Positions 6,551 through 10,018 of a stretch of DNA of 10,018 bases are shown piece after piece (position 1 is the stretch's first letter; each line of letters opens with the position of its first letter). The DNA is from Pseudomonadota bacterium. Lineage in GTDB: Bacteria > Myxococcota > Myxococcia > Myxococcales > Anaeromyxobacteraceae. The stretch covers positions 1 to 10,018 of the forward strand of contig JAEYOU010000233.1 of the NCBI GenBank assembly GCA_023411405.1, given 5' to 3'. A program made the position numbers and the translations under genes. The notes below the pieces were generated by a model. The model was not told the DNA's origin and did no database searches. It saw nothing but the letters and a program-made list of their open reading frames with translations.

Positions 6551-7372
6551 ATGTCCACCGACTACCGCGCGATCAACCTCGCAAACTGGAACAGCCGCGT
6601 CCCGTTCCACGCCCGAGCGTACGGCCTCGACCGCTTCCGGGCCGACCCGGAGCTCCTCTCGGAGGTCGTGCGCTTCGACCTGCCGCGACTCGGCGGCGTC
6701 GCCGGGCTCGACGTGGTGCACCTGCAGTGCCACATCGGGACGGATACGCTCTCGCTCGCGCGGCGTGGGGCGCGGATGACCGGGCTCGACTTCTCCGCCC
6801 CGGCGCTGGAGGTCGCCCGCGCGCTCGCCGCCGACTGCGGCGCGGAGATCGCGTACGTCGAGGCGGACGTGTACGGCGCGGTCGAGGCGCTCGGCGCGGA
6901 GCGGTTCGATCTGGTGTACACGGGGATGGGCGCGCTCTGCTGGCTGCCCGACATCCGGCGCTGGGCGCGGGTGGTGAGCAAGCTGCTGCGCCCCGGCGGG
7001 CGCCTGTTCGTGCGCGAAGGGCACCCGATGCTCTGGTCGCTCTGCCAGCCCCGGCCGGACGGGCTCCTGGTCGTCGATCACCCGTACTTCGAGACGCCCG
7101 GGGGCACGCGGTTCGTGGAGACGAAGACGTACGTGGCGCACGAGGGCGCGCTGGCCGCGCCGGAGAGCATCGAGTTCAACCACGGCCTCGGGGAGATCCT
7201 CACCGCGCTCGCCGACGCCGGCCTCGCGCTCGCCGCCTTCGAGGAGCACGACTCCGTGCCCTGGGACTTCTGCCCGGGGGCGACCGTCTGGGACACGCAC
7301 GGCGAGTGTCGGCTCCGCGAGCGCCCGGAGCGGCTCGCGGCGAGCTACACGATCCGCGCGGTGAAGGCATAG
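6551..7372 (+). CDS. Class I SAM-dependent methyltransferase, substrate unknown
   Basis: A 273-residue Rossmann-fold methyltransferase that should transfer a methyl group from S-adenosylmethionine to an unidentified acceptor. Motif I is the variant VVHLQCHIGTDT (55-66) seen in one subgroup of these enzymes, followed by the acidic ribose-binding Asp80 in MTGLDFS, ADV with Asp106, FDLVYTGMGALCWLPD (119-134) as motif IV, and LRPGG (146-150). The C-terminal part carries a likely substrate-binding insertion (about 160-200). The ATG at 6551 matches where the conserved part starts; a longer frame from the ATG-like start at 6512 adds 13 unsupported residues. GGGGGG at 6542-6547 is a weak ribosome binding site. 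It follows livF on the same strand, 86 bp away, and could be read with it or from its own promoter. A link to transport is not evident. Confidence 0.85.
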   Translation: MSTDYRAINLANWNSRVPFHARAYGLDRFRADPELLSEVVRFDLPRLGGVAGLDVVHLQCHIGTDTLSLARRGARMTGLDFSAPALEVARALAADCGAEIAYVEADVYGAVEALGAERFDLVYTGMGALCWLPDIRRWARVVSKLLRPGGRLFVREGHPMLWSLCQPRPDGLLVVDHPYFETPGGTRFVETKTYVAHEGALAAPESIEFNHGLGEILTALADAGLALAAFEEHDSVPWDFCPGATVWDTHGECRLRERPERLAASYTIRAVKA

Positions 7373-7399
7373 GGGCGGAGCACTCCGTCGGTGGCGCGG

Positions 7400-7429
7400 C
7401 CGAGGGGCCCGGGACGCGGAGGCCCTCGG
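7400..7429 (+). terminator. Possible hairpin terminator after the methyltransferase gene
   Basis: CCGAGGG (7400-7406) pairs with CCCTCGG (7423-7429), and two more pairs (7408-7409 with 7421-7422) form past a one-base bulge, leaving an 11-nt loop. It starts 28 nt after the stop. No U tract follows, so it is a weak terminator candidate at best. Confidence 0.3.
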
Positions 7430-7501
7430 TCCCTGCGCTGCTGCTCCGCGGAGCCGCGGGCCGATCCCGCCGGAGCCTTCCGTGCTGCGGCTTCACCCCG
7501 C

Positions 7502-7517
7502 GTCCGGTGCGCCGGAC
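7502..7517. repeat. Short inverted repeat upstream of the secreted-protein gene
   Basis: GTCCGG (7502-7507) and CCGGAC (7512-7517) form a perfect 6-bp inverted repeat around TGCG, ending 51 nt before the GTG at 7569. It could be a hairpin in the leader or a binding site for a dimeric regulator. No convincing -35/-10 pair was found in the 196-bp gap 7373-7568. Confidence 0.3.
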
Positions 7518-7568
7518 TCGAGCGGTCACCATGTTGCGTTCTCACCGAACGTACGAGGAGGGGTTCAC

Positions 7569-8300
7569 GTGAAGACGCATGCGAAGGGTGTGTACGTGCT
7601 GGGCGCGCTCGCAGGGCTGGTGCTCTTCGGGCCGGGGACCGCCGGGGCGCAGACCGCGGCGGGGACCAACGCGCCGACGCACGGCAGCGGCGGTCCGGGG
7701 ACGCTCGGCACCGAGGTCCCGAACGACTCCGCCGTGGCGCAGGGCTACTACCACTCCCGGTCGAGAGTGGAGGGCGACGGCCGGCAGCTCGCGGAGAGCA
7801 TCCGCCAGCTGATCACCGACAACCGCCGCGCGCTGCAGCAGGCGCAGGCGGACGCGAACTCCGGCGACTCGACCATGGCCGCCGCCGCCAAGCAGGTGGC
7901 GGACGCCCGGTCGATCGCGGAGTTCAACCTCCTGAAGGGCGCGCAGGAGAGCGGGTTCGAGCTCGGAGAGGCGGTGGAGGGAGGCTACGCCGCCACGGCC
8001 TCGATGGGCGAGGACTCCAGCGACCTGCCCTCGTACGGCACGAACGAGACCGCGACCGCGGCGGCCGAGGCCTCGCAGTCCACCGGGTCGACCGAGGAGT
8101 CGTCCGGCACGGCGGAGTCGTCGGGATCTTCGGAGTCGCTCGGCTCGACGGCGCAGTCCGACGCGCAGACGCACGCGTCCACGCTCGGCGACCTCGTGGA
8201 CCAGGCGCGCGGCGAGAACCGGCACCAGCTCGCGTCGTCGCTGCAGGTGGCGCAGCGGGCGCTCGCGAACGCCTCGAGCACCGCCGGCGCCCCGGAGTGA
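7569..8300 (+). CDS. Secreted low-complexity Ser/Thr/Ala/Glu-rich protein of unknown function
   Basis: I do not recognise this 243-residue protein. Residues 1-27 look like a signal peptide with cleavage after AGA, before QTAAG, so it should be exported. The mature part has a Gly/Thr-rich linker (28-50), a predicted helical region (about 60-130, e.g. GRQLAESIRQLITDNRRALQ) with many Gln, Ala and charged residues, a disordered stretch of Ser, Thr, Glu and Ala (about 149-202, e.g. STGSTEESSGTAESSGSSES), and a second short helix near the end (THASTLGDLVDQARGENRHQ). No catalytic motif or Cys is present. The GTG at 7569 is preferred over longer in-frame starts because AGGAGG (7556-7561) lies 7 nt upstream and the signal peptide begins there. 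The HtrA-type protease follows 110 bp later, beyond a strong hairpin. A periplasmic or surface structural role is possible but unproven. Confidence 0.8.
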   Translation: MKTHAKGVYVLGALAGLVLFGPGTAGAQTAAGTNAPTHGSGGPGTLGTEVPNDSAVAQGYYHSRSRVEGDGRQLAESIRQLITDNRRALQQAQADANSGDSTMAAAAKQVADARSIAEFNLLKGAQESGFELGEAVEGGYAATASMGEDSSDLPSYGTNETATAAAEASQSTGSTEESSGTAESSGSSESLGSTAQSDAQTHASTLGDLVDQARGENRHQLASSLQVAQRALANASSTAGAPE

Positions 8301-8323
8301 CGCCTCCGGGCGAGCGGGAGGGG

Positions 8324-8359
8324 CGCGGCCCCGCGGGGGTATGTCCCCGCGGGGCCGCG
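8324..8359 (+). terminator. Perfect 15-bp GC hairpin between the secreted protein and the protease
   Basis: Arms 8324-8338 and 8345-8359 are perfectly complementary over 15 bp with a 6-nt loop, GTATGT. The stem is almost all G and C, and each arm is itself near-palindromic (GGCCCCGCGGGG). It starts 24 nt after the upstream stop and ends 51 nt before the downstream ATG. No run of U follows (CGCGTAAGGG), so it may be a GC-type terminator, a partial terminator or a 3'-end stabiliser. Confidence 0.6.
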
Positions 8360-8410
8360 GCGCGTAAGGGAGAGACGACGGACGGCGGTTGAGGCAAGAA
8401 GTAGCGAGGC

Positions 8411-9556
8411 ATGAAGACCCGAACGCGGTTCGTCCTTCTCTCGACGGCGGCGCTGGGCCTCGTCGCCGGTGCGGTCCTCTCGTTCGCCGTCCAGCGACGG
8501 GCGTCCCCGCCACCGGAGGCGGAGGCGCCGGCGGCTGCGCAGCAGATGGATCGCCCGCCGGAGCGGCGCGAGGAGCTCGACGCCGAGGAGCGGCACACGA
8601 TCGCGCTGTTCGAGCGCGCCTCGCGCTCGGTCTGCTTCATCACCACCAGCGTCGAGCAGGTCGATCTCTGGTCGCGGAGCGTGACCGAGCTCCCCGCCGG
8701 CACGGGCTCCGGGTTCGTGTGGGACGACCAGGGGCACGTCGTCACGAACTTCCACGTCGTGCAGAACGCGGACGGCGCGCGGGTGACGCTCGGCCAGGAT
8801 GAGTGGCCGGCCCGGGTGGTCGGCGTCGCCCCCGAGCAGGACCTGGCGGTGCTGCGCATCGAGGCGGCGCGCGAGAAGCTGGCGCCGCTCCCGGTGGGCA
8901 GCAGCGCCCGGCTGCGGGTGGGGCAGAAGGTGTTCGCGATCGGGAACCCCTTCGGCCTCGACTTCTCGCTCACGAGCGGGATCGTGAGCGCGCTCGGCCG
9001 CTCCATCCGGAGCGTGGGCGGCGCGACCATCTTCGACGTGATCCAGACCGACGCCGCGATCAACCCGGGCAACTCGGGCGGTCCCCTGCTCGACAGCGCC
9101 GGCCGCCTCGTCGGCGTGAACACGGCGATCTACAGCCCCTCGGGCGCGAACGCCGGCATCGGCTTCGCGGTGCCGGCCGACACGGTGAACCGGATCATCC
9201 CCGAGCTGATCGCCCATGGCCGCGTGGTCCGCCCGGTGCTCGGGGTGCAGCTCGTCGAGGACGCGGTGAACGCCGCGCTCGTGCGGCGGCTGGGGACCGA
9301 GGGCGCGCTCATCGCGCAGGTGGCCCGCGGCACGGGGGCGGCGGAGGCAGGGCTGCGCGGCGCGGAGCGCGGCCGGGGGGGACGGGTCGTGCCCGGCGAC
9401 GTCATCCAGGCCATCGACGGGAAGCCCGTCCGGAGCGGCAGCGACCTCCTCGGCCGCCTCGGCGCCTACAAGCCAGGGGATCGGGTCCGGCTCGGCGTGT
9501 GGAGGGACGGAGCGCAGCGCGACGTGGACGTCCGGCTCCAGGCGCCCGAGGAGTGA
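8411..9556 (+). CDS. HtrA/Deg-family serine protease, membrane-anchored, one PDZ domain
   Basis: A 381-residue trypsin-like protease that should degrade misfolded or regulatory proteins in the periplasm. Residues 7-27 form an uncleaved membrane anchor or signal, followed by a Pro/Ala/Glu linker to about 55. The catalytic triad is His115 (TNFHVVQ), Asp144 (EQDLAVLRI) and Ser222 (NPGNSGGPLL). VGQKVFAIGNPFGLD (170-184) is the conserved segment before the active-site loops. One PDZ domain covers about 276-378. The sequence PSGANAGIGFAVP and the PDZ insertion RGAERGRGGRVVPGDVI resemble the cyanobacterial and chloroplast Deg1 type more than E. coli DegP; a single PDZ with an anchor also recalls DegS. 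The ATG at 8411 is set by the anchor; the ribosome binding site is poor (GAGG almost touching the start). The next gene begins 4 nt after the stop. Confidence 0.93.
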   Translation: MKTRTRFVLLSTAALGLVAGAVLSFAVQRRASPPPEAEAPAAAQQMDRPPERREELDAEERHTIALFERASRSVCFITTSVEQVDLWSRSVTELPAGTGSGFVWDDQGHVVTNFHVVQNADGARVTLGQDEWPARVVGVAPEQDLAVLRIEAAREKLAPLPVGSSARLRVGQKVFAIGNPFGLDFSLTSGIVSALGRSIRSVGGATIFDVIQTDAAINPGNSGGPLLDSAGRLVGVNTAIYSPSGANAGIGFAVPADTVNRIIPELIAHGRVVRPVLGVQLVEDAVNAALVRRLGTEGALIAQVARGTGAAEAGLRGAERGRGGRVVPGDVIQAIDGKPVRSGSDLLGRLGAYKPGDRVRLGVWRDGAQRDVDVRLQAPEE

Positions 9557-9560
9557 CCGC

Positions 9561-10018
9561 GTGAACCGCTCGATCCCCGCCGCGCCGAAGGACTTCTTCT
9601 ACCAGCGCGGCCGCGGCACCGGCGCCGGGTCGGGCTCGGATCAGCAGATCCGGATCGCGCTCCGGTTCGGGGGCCTGCTCGACCTCGAGCTCCTGCGGCG
9701 CGCGGTGCGCGCCGTGGTCGAGGAGGACCCGATCCTCCGCGCCCGGTTCGTCGAGCCGGCGCCGTTCGAGGCGCGCTGGGAGCTGTGCGAGCTCGAGGGC
9801 GCGGTCCCGCCGTGCGAGCTCGAGGAGGCTTCGGACGCCGAGGCCGCCGTCGCGGCGTTCCTGGCCGGCCTCGACGTCCGGCCGGAGGGGCCGTACCTCC
9901 GGCTGCGCGTCGTCCGCTCCGGCGGCCGCGACGCGCTCTGCCTCCGCGTCGATCACCGGCTGTGCGACGGGGCGGGGTCGAAGGCGCTCGCGTGCCGGCT
10001 CGCCGACCGGTACAGGCG
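9561..10018 (+). CDS. Condensation-domain/acyltransferase-like protein, N-terminal part (3' end outside window)
   Basis: The first 152 residues are in the window and the frame is still open at base 10018. The pattern fits the chloramphenicol-acetyltransferase-like fold of NRPS condensation domains and related alcohol or glycolipid acyltransferases: an opening with IALRFGGLLDLELLRRAVRAVV (about 32-53), EEDPILRARFVE (54-65), and the active-site motif VDHRLCDGAGSKAL (130-143). That motif is HHxxxDG with Asp131 in the first His place; the catalytic His would be His132 and the structural Asp136-Gly137. Such proteins join an acyl group to an alcohol or amine, or act as free-standing condensation-like proteins. 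The GTG at 9561 has GAGGAG at 9548-9553, 7 nt upstream, inside the protease end, so the two genes probably share an mRNA. The acyl donor and acceptor are unknown. Confidence 0.75.
   Translation, partial: MNRSIPAAPKDFFYQRGRGTGAGSGSDQQIRIALRFGGLLDLELLRRAVRAVVEEDPILRARFVEPAPFEARWELCELEGAVPPCELEEASDAEAAVAAFLAGLDVRPEGPYLRLRVVRSGGRDALCLRVDHRLCDGAGSKALACRLADRYR

Noticed and set aside
7443..7454. 12-bp palindrome GCTCCGCGGAGC
   Set aside because: Short GC palindromes are expected by chance at this composition, and it leaves only a 4-bp stem if folded with a loop.
7924..9217. Two long minus-strand frames over the secreted protein and protease
   Set aside because: Arg/Ala/Ser-rich shadow translations with no motif, opposite a protease with an intact catalytic triad.

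Overview
The window is very GC-rich, with G or C at nearly every third codon position, frequent GTG starts and long spurious open frames on the opposite strand. This composition, a complete branched-chain amino acid (Liv) transporter and the other genes fit a high-GC Myxococcota/deltaproteobacterial chromosome, for example Anaeromyxobacter-like. That assignment is an inference from composition and content; there is no rRNA or marker gene to confirm it.

Layout. Bases 1-174 are the 3' end of a gene for a His/Ala/Lys/Pro/Gly-rich protein tail. A short convergent intergenic region (175-335) holds a GATGCC-type hexamer tandem repeat and a palindromic intergenic repeat of a type common in proteobacterial genomes. 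On the minus strand follow a membrane-anchored alpha/beta-hydrolase (lipase-like, 336-1220) and a YbaK/ProX-type aminoacyl-tRNA deacylase (1267-1755), probably transcribed together with the deacylase first. A TACAAT box placed exactly for a leaderless transcript lies before the deacylase.

At 1864-6464 on the plus strand is a textbook liv operon: periplasmic binding protein, LivH, LivM, LivG and LivF. The last four genes overlap or nearly touch (ATGA overlap, GTGA overlap, 1-nt gap), so they are translationally coupled. The binding-protein gene is separated from livH by a strong 15-bp hairpin, which could raise the level of the binding protein over the membrane components. Together they should import branched-chain or related amino acids, using ATP hydrolysed by LivG/LivF.

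Downstream are a class I SAM-dependent methyltransferase (6551-7372), a secreted low-complexity Ser/Thr/Glu-rich protein of unknown function (7569-8300), a perfect 15-bp GC hairpin, a membrane-anchored HtrA/Deg serine protease with one PDZ domain (8411-9556) and, 4 nt later, the start of a condensation-domain/acyltransferase-like protein with a DHxxxDG motif (9561 to the window end, truncated).

Most of the window is ordinary housekeeping and transport content. The points most worth a second look are the livK-livH hairpin, the probable leaderless deacylase gene, the unknown secreted protein beside the protease, and the tight coupling of an HtrA protease to a condensation-fold acyltransferase. 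I saw no CRISPR array, tRNA, rRNA, transposase or defence system.
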